From the NCBI GenBank assembly GCA_943737045.1, contig CALSFV010000369.1, positions 62,001 through 126,000 of the forward strand: a stretch of DNA of 64,000 nt, read 5' to 3'. The notes beneath the pieces are model-generated. The model had not been told where the DNA came from. It made no database searches and was given only the letters and a program-made list of their open reading frames with translations. A program made the translations under genes and the position numbers. Each line of letters opens with the position of its first letter. The stretch's first letter is position 1. Positions 7,907 to 20,442 of this stretch are shown here, in pieces. This DNA comes from Parapristionchus giblindavisi. Taxonomy: Eukaryota > Nematoda > Chromadorea > Rhabditida > Diplogasteridae.

Positions 7907-10765
7907 TTAATATCCACGATGTTTTCCAGCGTCATCATACGCTTTCTGTCCAAAATTCTTCACTGCAGTACAGAATGCAGCTGCATCAGTTCCGCAGAGA
8001 GCAGTAGCTGAAATTATTAAATATTCATAATACTTGTATATTTTGTTCCTTTAAAATGTTAAGATTCTTTCCCATGAACATTACCTGCGGCAGCTTCTCT
8101 GAGGCATCCACAGAATATCTGGTCGCATGATGCTTTCGCTATTTGGCGATCGTAGCACGAGTCGTGTAGTCTGACAATATTAAATTGATGTGTAATAAGA
8201 AAATTGTCAAAAAATGCAAACAGCGAATTGTTTTTCATAGTGAAAGAGAGTGCAATATAAGAGATGAAATTTGACATTTGAAATTTTGGCAACTTTATTA
8301 ATTCAAACCAGGGCTGTGCGGCATGAGTATATTTTCGGCATACGGCATAACGAGATATGTAGAATATTTTTTTCGGCATATTTCGGCATAAAAACGGCAT
8401 ATTCGGCATAAGTTTCCAAAGCATTATTGATACCCACCATCCCCTTTCCGTGCAGGTTAAGATCTCCCCAGATATAATCATACCTTCTTCTAAGATTTGC
8501 CCATAGCTCCCAAACTGCCACTGTACCCAAGAACCCTCACCGATATCGCTACATTAGCGACGGACATCCATCACTCCCTTTATGCCCTTATTTTTCTTGT
8601 TATGCATATTATGATGGAATAAAGAATAAGAATAAGAATAAGAATACTCTGAATATTAATATTTCAATATTGTAGGCGGAAACATTAAAATGCTTTTTTG
8701 TTAATCGATGTTTAAGATTTAGTTACAGTATACCTTATGTAAAAAAGTTGAAGAACTGCGCAAACAATTTATTTGCGCATTTTTTGATATTGAAAAATGC
8801 TCAAATTGAGATATAGCTAGTAGTTTTATGCCGAAAATATTTAAAATTTTCATGCTGTTTTCGGCACGGCATAAGCGGCATGAAAAACCGGCATAAACGG
8901 CATATTCGGCATACCGGCATAGCCATGCCGCACAACCCTGATTCAAACCCGTTTAGCTATAGTTAATTTGAACCTATTTTCAGGGTGACATTTTCGCTAG
9001 ATCGTTGGTAACAAAGGTAAAGGTGAAGCTATTCAAGTCCTACAGGAGATGCTAATTCATTTACCTTACAAAACACTATCTGAGAGAATTCAATAACTGG
9101 AATATTTTTCGGTATCGATGAAAAATGAATTTTTCTGTTTTATGTATGATAATTACAGGCTCCATGAGTGAAATACACTGGTACTTGGAAATTGCTTCCA
9201 ATTGAAAATTCGCATCAGGGGGTGACCACACAACGATTTGGCGCCTTTTCCTAAAAGGTTTATTTTGAATCCAATCGATGCGGGAGTGGACGCAATCGAC
9301 TCCTTAGCTAATTCTAAGAAACTATTGTCAAGGGGAGTTTTTCGATCAACGGTCAACGCTGGAATTTTGAATTTTCGAAAAAAATTTCACATTTAATTAA
9401 TTTTCACTATTTTGCTTCAACAACCCTACGTTTTTTTATTTGCTTAATCGCTTCTAAATATCATAACACAGGTTCAGTTTAAAAATCATAATTTTTTAAA
9501 AATACGATTACGGTGAATAAATCATTTTTATAATGAAGTCGTGAATTATGGTGTGGCACCTACAGTATCCCGAATCGATCAATTTAGAAATCTTGTAGTT
9601 TTAAACATATTTTACCGCTATTCCTGACATGACTAAGGTATACGACTACTCCTCGTCTTCGGAGTGCACCCGTGCCCAGGTGCTGATGTCGATGAAAATT
9701 GACAATTTTCGTAAATTGATCACTATTTCGTTGTTTGTGATCCAATATCGATAAAAATTGGACCACTATACCATATTATCATCTATGCAAACATACTAAA
9801 AAATAAAGAGAATCGGTTGACTGCGAAGAAAGTTATTGTTGAAAAACCAAAATATTGTAGAATATTTGCCAGCACTGTACCGTGCAGGTGCACTCCGAAG
9901 ACGAGGAGTAGTCGTATACCTTAGTCATGTCAGGAACAGCGGTAAAATTTGTTTAAAGATTTCTAAATTGATCGATTCGGGATACTGTAGGTGCTACACC
10001 ATAATTCACGACTTCATTATAAAAATGATTTATTCACCGTAATCGTATTTTTAAAAAATTATGATTTTTAAACTGAAGCTGTGTTATGATATTTAGAAGC
10101 GATTAAGCAAATAAAAAAACGTAGGGTTGTTGAAGCAAAATAGTGAAAATTAATTAAATGTGGAATTTTTTTCGAAAATTCAAAATTCCAGCCTTCGTTG
10201 ACCGTTGATCAAAAAACTCTCCTAAGCAATAGTTTCTTAGAATTAGCCAAGGAGTCCATTGCTCCCAATCACGAATCGATTGGCATCGAAATAAACTTTT
10301 TAGGAAAAGGCGCCAAATCGTTGTGTGGTCACCCCCTGATGCCAATTTTCAATTGGAAGCAATTTCCAAGTACCAGTGTACTTCACTCATTGAGCCTGTA
10401 TTTATCATACATAAAAGAGAAAAATCCATTTTTCGTCGATACCGCACCTATGTCGACTTTCTAAGATAGCGTGTTTTACGTGCCTAGGCCGTAACCTCCG
10501 CCGCCGCATCTCCGTCGTTGCGGCGGAGTTTACGGCGTAGGCACGTAAGGTAAATGTAACCATGCATAAGCCAGTGATAATTCAGAGCATTGACATGGAT
10601 TCATTACCTACAACAAGAGTCGAATTGGGGTAGTCTTGAATCGCAATCGAGCGTGATGAAGAGGTTGGTGACGTAGTTCTGGAACCGATTGGCACCGCAC
10701 GAGAATGCCGAGGATCCCGCCACGAAGTGCATGAGGACAGCGAGGATTACGGTAGTCGAGCGCAT
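7907..10765 (-). CDS. Secreted phospholipase A2-like protein, copy A (114 aa)
   Basis: Three exons read 10765-10608, 8170-8085 and 8007-7907, with stop TAA at 7909-7907 and all junctions in phase. Residues 1-20 are a signal peptide (MRSTTVILAVLMHFVAGSSA). The mature part has 10 cysteines and the PLA2 active-site block CC-x2-HD-x-CYD (Cys51, Cys52, His55, Asp56, Cys58, Tyr59), followed by C-x4-FCGCL (Cys68, Cys73, Cys75). The classical glycine-rich calcium loop is not seen, so catalysis is uncertain; this matches short secreted PLA2-fold families in nematodes. Intron 1 (2,437 bp) is swollen by a hAT-like MITE and a 1.3-kb fold-back element; the relative at 22912 has only 393 bp there. A trans-splice-type acceptor (TGTTCCAG) lies just upstream of the ATG. 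Confidence 0.85.
8309..8940. mobile_element. hAT-like MITE with CGGCATA motif repeats (632 bp)
   Basis: The termini CAGGGCTGTGCGG and CCGCACAACCCTG are inverted repeats. ATTCAAAC is duplicated at 8301-8308 and 8941-8948. Both subterminal regions are filled with CGGCATA/TATGCCG. It lies in intron 1 of the PLA2-like gene. An older retroelement tail (8537-8655) is embedded in it. Confidence 0.88.
8537..8655 (+). repeat. Retroelement 3' tail followed by (AATAAG)n
   Basis: TAGCGACGGACATCCATCA followed by GATGGAATAAAGAATAAG matches the tails seen at 22383-22490 (minus), 27045-27130, 30523-30660, 41160-41285 and 52527-52680. Each tail ends in a different simple repeat. The parent element is not identified. 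Confidence 0.6.
9111..10443. mobile_element. Large fold-back element (1.33 kb) in PLA2-like intron 1
   Basis: Two inverted arms of roughly 0.6 kb pair across a short centre. GGTATCGATGAAAAATG at 9111 mirrors the sequence ending at 10443, and the stretch around 9410-9480 mirrors 10075-10140. Arms are about 90% alike by eye, with small differences. No transposase is seen. Apparent open frames inside the arms are mirrored and probably not genes. Copy 2: 18458-19790. Confidence 0.85.
10477..10548. repeat. GC-rich 72-bp palindrome
   Basis: TTACGTGCCTA…/…TAGGCACGTAA with inner CTCCGCCGC/GCGGCGGAG forms a strong hairpin in otherwise AT-rich DNA, 60 nt from exon 1 of the PLA2-like gene (inside intron 1). 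No other copy outside the duplication was noticed. Copy 2: 19824-19895. Confidence 0.75.
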
Positions 10766-10986
10766 ACTGTATCTGGAACAGATAATATTGATTTATATTT
10801 GTGGGAACGCAACGAATGAAAGAGGCTGATTGTTATGGATTGAAAGTTTTTATAGTGAAATTTTCTTATGAATGAGTTGTTGATTCTATTTCATACGTGG
10901 TCAACAATTTGAATTATCGAACAAGATTCAAGGAATATTAGTAATTCTTCAATAGCATGGTATTTACAGGACATCATGCGATCATT

Positions 10987-11092
10987 TTAAGGGCGTACCA
11001 TGAGCTCCGTTCCGGCAATACTCTCTCGTAAACAAAGAAAGATAGAGAACATGGTCAGAGCAGAGAGTTTCAAATTTGCTTGGGGTGTGCGT
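10987..11092. mobile_element. Short palindromic element P1 (GGCACACCCCGAGCT type)
   Basis: This is a diverged copy of a 105-125-bp palindrome. Its arms contain GAAACTCTCCGCTCTGGCAA and its ends resemble TTTAAGGGCACACCCC. Other copies: 20334-20439, 23935-24030, 32033-32139, 32401-32525, 33286-33858 (split), 35122-35250, 45037-45159 and a half at 45994-46066. TTTAA at the edges suggests a TTAA-type target. Confidence 0.75.
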
Positions 11093-11095
11093 GTA

Positions 11096-11656
11096 CAGTC
11101 CCGCCCGATCGCCCTGTCTAAACGTGCCGCCTGTGCCGCATCTCGTTTTACGGGCTGAATAATGTTCCTAAAAATATGAAAAGTGTTCTAATCATTGTTA
11201 TGTTCGATATGATTCATAATGCCACAGAAACGAAAATTTTTGCTTGACTCTAGATAGTGCAACACAGTTTGGCAATTTCGTAGGTACATATACTGTAATG
11301 CTACCGTATGCAATATTTAAATTTTTGAATTTCCCACAATTTTTATTGTGAAATGCGCAATAACACGAAAACAGGAGTCACTCAATACGACAGGATGGCC
11401 AAAAATTGTGGGAAATTCAAAATTTGAATATTGCATACTGTAGCATTACAGTATACCTTCGGAATTGCCAGATTGTGTTGCACTATCTAGAGTCAAGCAA
11501 AAATTTTCGTTTCTGTGGCATTATGAATCATATCGAACATAACAATGATTAGTACACTTTTCATATTTTTAGGAACATTATTCAGCCCGTAAAACGAGAT
11601 GCGGCACAGGCGTGCCGCGGCGTGCCGCGTTTAGACAGGGCGATCGGGCGGGACTG
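11096..11656. mobile_element. TA-flanked fold-back MITE (CAGTCCCGCCCGATCG ends)
   Basis: Inverted arms of about 250 bp begin CAGTCCCGCCCGATCGCCCT and end with the reverse complement at 11656. TA flanks both sides (11094-11095 and 11657-11658), the Tc1/mariner target duplication. The two arms differ by small indels, including an extra GTGCCGCG near the right end. It inserted beside palindrome P1. Copy 2: 20443-21003. Confidence 0.85.
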
Positions 11657-11818
11657 TAGTAGGATTGTGAGTCAATTGTTACCCATCTTTACGCGATAAT
11701 ATTTGCATAGACAGACATGCAACCAATGATACTGTTCGCATAATATCAGAATATGTATGTCGTATATGTAATATCAGTGAGTAATTAGGTATTGACCGCA
11801 TAAAATACACTTGTTTAT

Positions 11819-13372
11819 TTGGTACGAGAGTATCCAGATAATGGTACCCTTCCTACCGCACCACACTACCCTGATTTAGGAAACTTTCAAGAGCCTCAAT
11901 TCCACCGTCATGAGATTTGTGCACTAATTGAGAAATGGAAAAGGTCTTCTTGCAAAACGCCTGAAAATATCGATTTATCATTCATCAAAAACATTTCCGT
12001 TCCAATCTCTGAAGCGCTTGAAATTATTTTCAATATCTCGTATGAATCAGGAGTTGTTCCCTCCTTGTGGCGTCACTCCATAATTACCCCAGTCAAGAAA
12101 CAACCTCCCTATTCTGACCCTATGAACTACCGTCCGATATCAATAACTTCCCTTTTCTGCCGCATCTTCGAGCGCCTTTTGTGCAAACCAATAATCAATC
12201 ACTGTGAATCGTTAGAAATATTTCCTGATGAGCAATATGGTTTTCGAAAGAAAAGATCACGAGAAATGCAAATGCTTGAGGTTCTAGAACATTGGACCAC
12301 GTCTATTAGTGACGGTAAACCTGTCGATGTCATTTATTTTGATTTTGCTAAAGCTTTTGACAGAGTATTGCACAATAAGCTTTTAATGAAATTAAGCAAG
12401 ATTGGTCTCTCGACTAGAACTACAAATTGGATATCCGGGTATCTGCAAAATCGCACTTTCCAAGTAAGAATACACGATAAATTGTCAAAGTCACTGCCCG
12501 TTACTAGTGGTGTACCCCAAGGTTCAGTATTAGGCCCTTTACTTTTCCTGATCTATACCTCAGAAATTCCATCCCTTGTCCAAAATAATGGTGTCATTGC
12601 AAGGATGTACGCGGATGATATCAAAATTTTCAAAGCTATTGAGGATGAAAATTCATCCGCTCCCCTACAGTCTGCTATAGATGCCATCACTAAATGGGCC
12701 GATGATTGGCAACTCCCACTAGCCGCCCATAAATGCAATTCACTACATCTTGGTAGAGCTAATACCAAGAAGACATACTCAATCGGGTCACAAAACTTGA
12801 CTCAAAAGGATCTAGTCAGAGACCTGGGTTTCATTATTCAGAAATCTTTAACCTTCACAGATCACTGTAAAAATATTGATATAAAAGGTAAAACAGCATG
12901 CCATATTATCCTACGAGCACTGAGGACCAAAAATGTGGATGTCCTCCTTAGTGCATATACGATATATATAAGACCAATCCTTGAAAGCGCAACAGCAGTT
13001 TTTAATCCGTTCAAAAAGCACGACAAAATAGTCATCGAAAGAGTACAGAATTATTTCACAAGAAGGCTATTTATGCGCTGTTACAGCCATACCTGGGATA
13101 CTGTGCCCTGTAGCGCACTGAGAAACACCCAGTTGGGCATAGAGCCCTTAGAGAAGCGCAGAGAGCACGTAGATTTGAGGACAGCCATGAACCTACTTAG
13201 AGGAAAATATAAAATATCCAATAAAAAATCCCACTATTTTCGCCCTTATACCACACGAAACAGACTCAACTTTAACAACCCCGGATCTAGATTTAATTAT
13301 AGACATTACAGCTTCTTTCCTAGAGCGGCAAGACTTTTGGTACAACCTGGCAATCAAATAGAGTTTCCCTAA
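11819..13372 (+). pseudogene. 5'-truncated LINE RT frame created at the duplication junction
   Basis: The first codons come from the right-hand flank (MVREYP at 11819-11836). Thereafter the sequence equals the LINE RT from residue about 250 to its normal stop, keeping the NYRPIS, GVPQGSVLGPL and YADD blocks but lacking the endonuclease. TTG at 11819 is the only upstream start-like codon, so translation is unlikely. The frame is a product of the 9,347-bp duplication breakpoint. Confidence 0.85.
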
Positions 13373-13815
13373 CCAATTATGTTTAGTCCCTATTGTTCCA
13401 AAGATTCGTCCATTATTCTACTCTTTAACCCGTAAGAATTTCATTGTCATTAGCTTTATCATCATTTTCTTGTCTCGATTCATTTCGTTTCTTTTACTTC
13501 TATCACACGTTTCACTGTTTACTCATGAATACGTATAAATATTATTATATGTTATGTTATGTTGTGTCATATGTATTTTTTACTCTGTAGACCATTTAAT
13601 TTTTTCCGGTTTTCCGGTATTTTTTCGGAAAATTTTCCGGTCGGAAAATTTACCGAAAAGGGGTCGAAAAAACCGGAAAATTTTTCCGGTCGGAAAATGT
13701 TCCGCACAACCCTGCTAAATATGTAGGTGTGCTGTTATAATCACTGCGTCATCAGAACTTTCTTAGAAGCCTAACTTTGGATGATATGAGTAAAGTGTGT
13801 ATTATTTCGTTCCAG

Positions 13816-14906
13816 TTCGCTTCATAATTCCGATTGCGCTGAGCGGATTCTACATTTTCACACTGCTCGATATGGCCGCAGCCATTGCTATAGATCAATA
13901 CATCGAGGTTGATCTTTGATCTTTGATCTTTGATCTTTTAATTCTAATTTTGTTTCTTGTTTTGTTTTGGAACAGATGACAAACAGTGAAGAAGTTGTTG
14001 ATTTTTGAAAAAAAAAAACTTTTTTTTCTGTTAAAATAACTCTTAAATATTTTTTTCAAATAGTCGATCAATTATCTTTGATCTTTCCAGACTCAATGGC
14101 ACCATCGCGTGGCTCGACAACTCTGCTTCGTTGGAGCCTTTCTCGCCTTTCCTCTATTCCATGACGCGCATACTGAATTCTTCAATTGGAAAGTGTGCTC
14201 AGCTCAAGGTAGAATGTTCATGCTAAAGAGAGAAATAGCAAAAAATCGTGTAACTTGAAACATCAACAAAACATTTGCGAGAACGCACGCAATGATAGCA
14301 AATTGTTCCTTTTATTGCTACAATTTGGCAAAAGATTGGCACAAAGGGGGAGACGAACCCACGACCTCTGCCTCTCCGGGGCATCGCTCTAGCCGCTGAG
14401 CTATCTTTTTTTAAATTTCAGTTCCTTGGCAAGTAGCACTGGGAGAGTATCTTTTCGTTCTCGCTGAAGTTATATTCTGCGTCATTCAATTTATAGAAGT
14501 ATCGTAAGTGAATGATTTCTTTTTTTACTAAACAAAGTTCTATTTTCAGAGATCTTGAGGTCAGTGTGATTTCTCGCGAAGACGACCTAATGCACAAGTA
14601 AAACAATTTTAAATATTTTTTAGCAATGATGCGAAAAATTTAAGCCTACCTGAGATCTACGCCGATCAATATTCCCCAGCTGGAGAAGAATTTCACAAAA
14701 CTACCGTAACGCAGAACAATTCCTGCCAGGACCTCACGCCGTGTTCAACCATTACGGTAGCCGAATCAATCGATGAGCTGGGCATAGTCTTTGGGGTTAT
14801 TGTAGATGACGACGATGTTATCGATCGGATTACTCCAAACATCGATCGATTTTTAGTAGCTGAAGGGCATACAATAGAGTATATGACGGATGTTGATATT
14901 GATTGA
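13816..14906 (+). CDS. Multi-pass membrane protein 3' exons, copy 2
   Basis: Exons 13816-13907, 14091-14208, 14422-14503, 14550-14597 and 14624-14906 repeat the copy at 4469-5559 exactly. Directly upstream lies a truncated LINE, so this copy has no visible N-terminal exons or promoter and is probably a dead fragment. Confidence 0.5.
14339..14407 (-). repeat. tRNA-derived sequence, copy 2
   Basis: Duplicate of 4992-5060, with the same A- and B-box-like sequences and unpaired acceptor arms. Confidence 0.6.
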
Positions 14907-15391
14907 TTTCGGTCAAAGCAAAGGGTCCTCCCAAAGCACAATGTTCTCTTCCTAGATAACAAACAATAAGGAGTCCATAGACTGTTTACCACAATGATCC
15001 CTCTAACTTGTAATAATATCGCTTATAATTATATCATGTAATTCTTGTCATTATGATTTCCACATGGTTGTTTCATTATTCAATGATCTCATTGTTTTTT
15101 TCTTTTAAGAGATTTTTTTATTTAATTGATTTTTTTAAATTTTCAAAATTGTTCTGTTGGCGTTAAAGATCCTGGAATAAAATAACTATATGATATGTTA
15201 TTGATAGTATTGTGCGTATAAAATGTACTTGCATAAGAAATTGACAAACGGGCTCTAACAAGGAACGGGAGTCACTCAAAGGCTAGATCTCGCACAACTC
15301 TCGATTGTCTCTCCACTGCCTCTCACCTAACCCGGCTGACCTTCGCCGTGCGCTATTTGATATATAAAAGAGATCGGCAAAGTTTCTGAAA

Positions 15392-15550
15392 ATGAGCAAT
15401 GTACAACAAGAAATAGTCTCTTCTACAAATAAAACAAGTGATTTTTATACGCTCAATACAAAAGCATTGAAAGATATGACGATGAGTGTTGTAAAGAGCG
15501 TGGAGAGTCCACTGGAGACAATCTCTTCATCTAATGTACTCATATATTGA
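15392..15550 (+). CDS. Small open frame, 52 aa, copy 2
   Basis: Duplicate of 6045-6203, with the TATA-like sequence at 15361-15370. Unrecognised and possibly not a gene. Confidence 0.28.
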   Translation: MSNVQQEIVSSTNKTSDFYTLNTKALKDMTMSVVKSVESPLETISSSNVLIY

Positions 15551-15729
15551 GAGGGGGAAGAGGGGGGAAGAGTGAGGAAGGGGGAGAAGGCCTGGGAAAG
15601 AGGGGGAGAGGGGGAAGGCCTGGGGAGAGGGGAAAGAGGGAGGAAGAGGGGGGAGAGGGGGAAGAGGGGGCAAGGCCTGGGGAAGAGGGGGGAGAGGGGG
15701 GAAGAGGGAAGAGGGGGAAGAGTTGGAAG

Positions 15730-16381
15730 CAGGGGTGTGCGGCAACTAAGTTGCCGATTGCCGGAATTGCCGAAATTGCCGACTTTTGATTGCCGAAATT
15801 GATTGCCGGCAACGGCAACCAATTATGAAAAATTGCCGAAGTAAAATTCAAGCAAAAAATGATTGAAAAAAGTGAGATAAGCACAAGTTTTGTGTGCAAT
15901 ATCTTAGAAATGTGATGTATACGGTATACCAAAACGAAAAATCGTGTCGTTTTGAGATTGACATTTCGTTAGCCTTTGTGTTTTCTCCAGGAAGTCGAAC
16001 GTTTTCTGGCCACTACAGCAGAGACGGAGATTGATCCATTCTCTCATTAGACTATCAATGTTACGAAGGCATAACACAAGCTTATCTCACGAGTAGCCAC
16101 GAAGCATCTAATTTGCCCATACAGATCTGCGAAAGCAGAAAGACTATTCGGGACTGCGGGAATCTGTATCAACAATGCAGAAAGAATCTTTCCAAATATC
16201 ACTCAACAGAATATTCTACTTATTTGTACATAAGTAACGAAAAATATTGATATTTCAATTCTTTTTGCAATTTTTTATTGCCATTGGTTTCGTTTGGTAA
16301 CGATTTTTGATAAGAATTTTTTATTTTCCCTGTTGCCGACAATTGCCAATTGCCGAAAAAAGTGGTTGACGCACACCCCTG
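15730..16381. mobile_element. hAT-like MITE (TTGCCGA type), copy 2
   Basis: Duplicate of 6383-7034 including the flanking GTTGGAAG repeats. It was carried by the segmental duplication, not by a second transposition. Confidence 0.85.
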
Positions 16382-16646
16382 GTTGGAAGGCCTGGGGAAG
16401 AGGGGGAACGCCTGGGGAAGAGGGGGAACGCCTGGGGAAGAGGGGGAACGCCTGGGGAAGAGGGGGGGGAGAAGGGGGAAGCGGGGGGAAGAGGCAACAA
16501 CATATGAAAAATAAATATGATCAGAATAAAAGGTGATGATAATAACATAATATTATAATTTTGCCACAAACCTGTTGCCATAACATTGCCGTATTGTAGT
16601 CGGCTATTCAATCACATTTGGAGCGTTTCAAAACTAATCTCACTGA

Positions 16647-16767
16647 TTAAAGGGAGCGTAACCTCACTCAATGGTCTCTTCGACGCGCTTTGCTCTCTCG
16701 TTGTAAGAGCACAGAGAAATAGTGTGCGCAATGAAGAGGTCATTGAGTGAGGTCACTCTCCCTTTAA
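16647..16767. mobile_element. Short palindromic element P2, copy in duplication
   Basis: Duplicate of 7300-7420. Confidence 0.7.
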
Positions 16768-17253
16768 TTGTCCCCGTGTAATGGAAGAGTAGTTTAGATA
16801 GTTTGTCCAAACATGCTCGTTATCAAAATGTTACCCATCTTGGTACAGATGAAAAATTAAATGATCAAAATGCTAGTAAACGAAATGATGCTTTATTGTT
16901 TGCTTTCCTAAATGATGAACCACCCACATAGTGATCAGTGGGAGAACACACTACCACTACACCACGCCACCATGTTCCGAATGATCTTTCAAGGGCTCTA
17001 TCAGGGGAGCCTTATTTCATCGCCTACACAGCCTGTAAAAATCGCGTTCGAGTGTACAAAATATAATTATTTATATATAAAATCGGAAAGTGCATGCCAG
17101 GTGCTGATTTTTTGGTTCCGACCTTATTTTTCCTATACCTATCGAGGACAAATATTCTCGTTCAAAGGTCAAAAAGATATTTCTCACACTTCCCTTGTAA
17201 GCTTTCATCAAATGACCAATATGTTTATCACAGAAACGATCACACAATCAATT

Positions 17254-20112
17254 TTAATATCCACGATGTTTTCCAGCGTCATCATACGCTTTCTGTCCAA
17301 AATTCTTCACTGCAGTACAGAATGCAGCTGCATCAGTTCCGCAGAGAGCAGTAGCTGAAATTATTAAATATTCATAATACTTGTATATTTTGTTCCTTTA
17401 AAATGTTAAGATTCTTTCCCATGAACATTACCTGCGGCAGCTTCTCTGAGGCATCCACAGAATATCTGGTCGCATGATGCTTTCGCTATTTGGCGATCGT
17501 AGCACGAGTCGTGTAGTCTGACAATATTAAATTGATGTGTAATAAGAAAATTGTCAAAAAATGCAAACAGCGAATTGTTTTTCATAGTGAAAGAGAGTGC
17601 AATATAAGAGATGAAATTTGACATTTGAAATTTTGGCAACTTTATTAATTCAAACCAGGGCTGTGCGGCATGAGTATATTTTCGGCATACGGCATAACGA
17701 GATATGTAGAATATTTTTTTCGGCATATTTCGGCATAAAAACGGCATATTCGGCATAAGTTTCCAAAGCATTATTGATACCCACCATCCCCTTTCCGTGC
17801 AGGTTAAGATCTCCCCAGATATAATCATACCTTCTTCTAAGATTTGCCCATAGCTCCCAAACTGCCACTGTACCCAAGAACCCTCACCGATATCGCTACA
17901 TTAGCGACGGACATCCATCACTCCCTTTATGCCCTTATTTTTCTTGTTATGCATATTATGATGGAATAAAGAATAAGAATAAGAATAAGAATACTCTGAA
18001 TATTAATATTTCAATATTGTAGGCGGAAACATTAAAATGCTTTTTTGTTAATCGATGTTTAAGATTTAGTTACAGTATACCTTATGTAAAAAAGTTGAAG
18101 AACTGCGCAAACAATTTATTTGCGCATTTTTTGATATTGAAAAATGCTCAAATTGAGATATAGCTAGTAGTTTTATGCCGAAAATATTTAAAATTTTCAT
18201 GCTGTTTTCGGCACGGCATAAGCGGCATGAAAAACCGGCATAAACGGCATATTCGGCATACCGGCATAGCCATGCCGCACAACCCTGATTCAAACCCGTT
18301 TAGCTATAGTTAATTTGAACCTATTTTCAGGGTGACATTTTCGCTAGATCGTTGGTAACAAAGGTAAAGGTGAAGCTATTCAAGTCCTACAGGAGATGCT
18401 AATTCATTTACCTTACAAAACACTATCTGAGAGAATTCAATAACTGGAATATTTTTCGGTATCGATGAAAAATGAATTTTTCTGTTTTATGTATGATAAT
18501 TACAGGCTCCATGAGTGAAATACACTGGTACTTGGAAATTGCTTCCAATTGAAAATTCGCATCAGGGGGTGACCACACAACGATTTGGCGCCTTTTCCTA
18601 AAAGGTTTATTTTGAATCCAATCGATGCGGGAGTGGACGCAATCGACTCCTTAGCTAATTCTAAGAAACTATTGTCAAGGGGAGTTTTTCGATCAACGGT
18701 CAACGCTGGAATTTTGAATTTTCGAAAAAAATTTCACATTTAATTAATTTTCACTATTTTGCTTCAACAACCCTACGTTTTTTTATTTGCTTAATCGCTT
18801 CTAAATATCATAACACAGGTTCAGTTTAAAAATCATAATTTTTTAAAAATACGATTACGGTGAATAAATCATTTTTATAATGAAGTCGTGAATTATGGTG
18901 TGGCACCTACAGTATCCCGAATCGATCAATTTAGAAATCTTGTAGTTTTAAACATATTTTACCGCTATTCCTGACATGACTAAGGTATACGACTACTCCT
19001 CGTCTTCGGAGTGCACCCGTGCCCAGGTGCTGATGTCGATGAAAATTGACAATTTTCGTAAATTGATCACTATTTCGTTGTTTGTGATCCAATATCGATA
19101 AAAATTGGACCACTATACCATATTATCATCTATGCAAACATACTAAAAAATAAAGAGAATCGGTTGACTGCGAAGAAAGTTATTGTTGAAAAACCAAAAT
19201 ATTGTAGAATATTTGCCAGCACTGTACCGTGCAGGTGCACTCCGAAGACGAGGAGTAGTCGTATACCTTAGTCATGTCAGGAACAGCGGTAAAATTTGTT
19301 TAAAGATTTCTAAATTGATCGATTCGGGATACTGTAGGTGCTACACCATAATTCACGACTTCATTATAAAAATGATTTATTCACCGTAATCGTATTTTTA
19401 AAAAATTATGATTTTTAAACTGAAGCTGTGTTATGATATTTAGAAGCGATTAAGCAAATAAAAAAACGTAGGGTTGTTGAAGCAAAATAGTGAAAATTAA
19501 TTAAATGTGGAATTTTTTTCGAAAATTCAAAATTCCAGCCTTCGTTGACCGTTGATCAAAAAACTCTCCTAAGCAATAGTTTCTTAGAATTAGCCAAGGA
19601 GTCCATTGCTCCCAATCACGAATCGATTGGCATCGAAATAAACTTTTTAGGAAAAGGCGCCAAATCGTTGTGTGGTCACCCCCTGATGCCAATTTTCAAT
19701 TGGAAGCAATTTCCAAGTACCAGTGTACTTCACTCATTGAGCCTGTATTTATCATACATAAAAGAGAAAAATCCATTTTTCGTCGATACCGCACCTATGT
19801 CGACTTTCTAAGATAGCGTGTTTTACGTGCCTAGGCCGTAACCTCCGCCGCCGCATCTCCGTCGTTGCGGCGGAGTTTACGGCGTAGGCACGTAAGGTAA
19901 ATGTAACCATGCATAAGCCAGTGATAATTCAGAGCATTGACATGGATTCATTACCTACAACAAGAGTCGAATTGGGGTAGTCTTGAATCGCAATCGAGCG
20001 TGATGAAGAGGTTGGTGACGTAGTTCTGGAACCGATTGGCACCGCACGAGAATGCCGAGGATCCCGCCACGAAGTGCATGAGGACAGCGAGGATTACGGT
20101 AGTCGAGCGCAT
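17254..20112 (-). CDS. Secreted phospholipase A2-like protein, copy B (114 aa)
   Basis: Exons 20112-19955, 17517-17432 and 17354-17254 are identical to copy A, so signal peptide, CC-x2-HD-x-CYD block and cysteines are all kept. Both copies are intact and both have the same transposon-filled intron 1 (17518-19954). If the duplication is real, dosage of this secreted protein is doubled. Confidence 0.85.
17656..18287. mobile_element. hAT-like MITE (CGGCATA type), copy 2
   Basis: Duplicate of 8309-8940 with the same flanking ATTCAAAC. Confidence 0.88.
18458..19790. mobile_element. Large fold-back element, copy 2
   Basis: Duplicate of 9111-10443. Confidence 0.85.
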
Positions 20113-20442
20113 ACTGTATCTGGAACAGATAATATTGATTTATATTTGTGGGAACGCAACGAATGAAAGAGGCTGATTGTTATGGATTGAAAGTTTTTAT
20201 AGTGAAATTTTCTTATGAATGAGTTGTTGATTCTATTTCATACGTGGTCAACAATTTGAATTATCGAACAAGATTCAAGGAATATTAGTAATTCTTCAAT
20301 AGCATGGTATTTACAGGACATCATGCGATCATTTTAAGGGCGTACCATGAGCTCCGTTCCGGCAATACTCTCTCGTAAACAAAGAAAGATAGAGAACATG
20401 GTCAGAGCAGAGAGTTTCAAATTTGCTTGGGGTGTGCGTGTA

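Larger units (their letters stand above)
2491..11837. repeat. Tandem duplication unit, copy 1 (9,347 bp)
   Basis: Every stretch compared between 2491-11837 and 11838-21184 is identical at an offset of 9,347 bp. The left edge lies inside the LINE RT frame (ATAATGG at 2491). The right edge lies in unrelated DNA (TATCCAG ending at 11837). The original rightward continuation, CCACAGCC, is found only after copy 2, at 21185. The junction shares a single G, so there is essentially no microhomology. Confidence 0.93.

Noticed and set aside
9153..10464. Two similar open frames (MTVDRKT… and MTVDQKT…) in opposite orientation
   Set aside because: They are mirror copies in the two arms of the fold-back element. 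No splice sites or domain were seen, and the frame is short.
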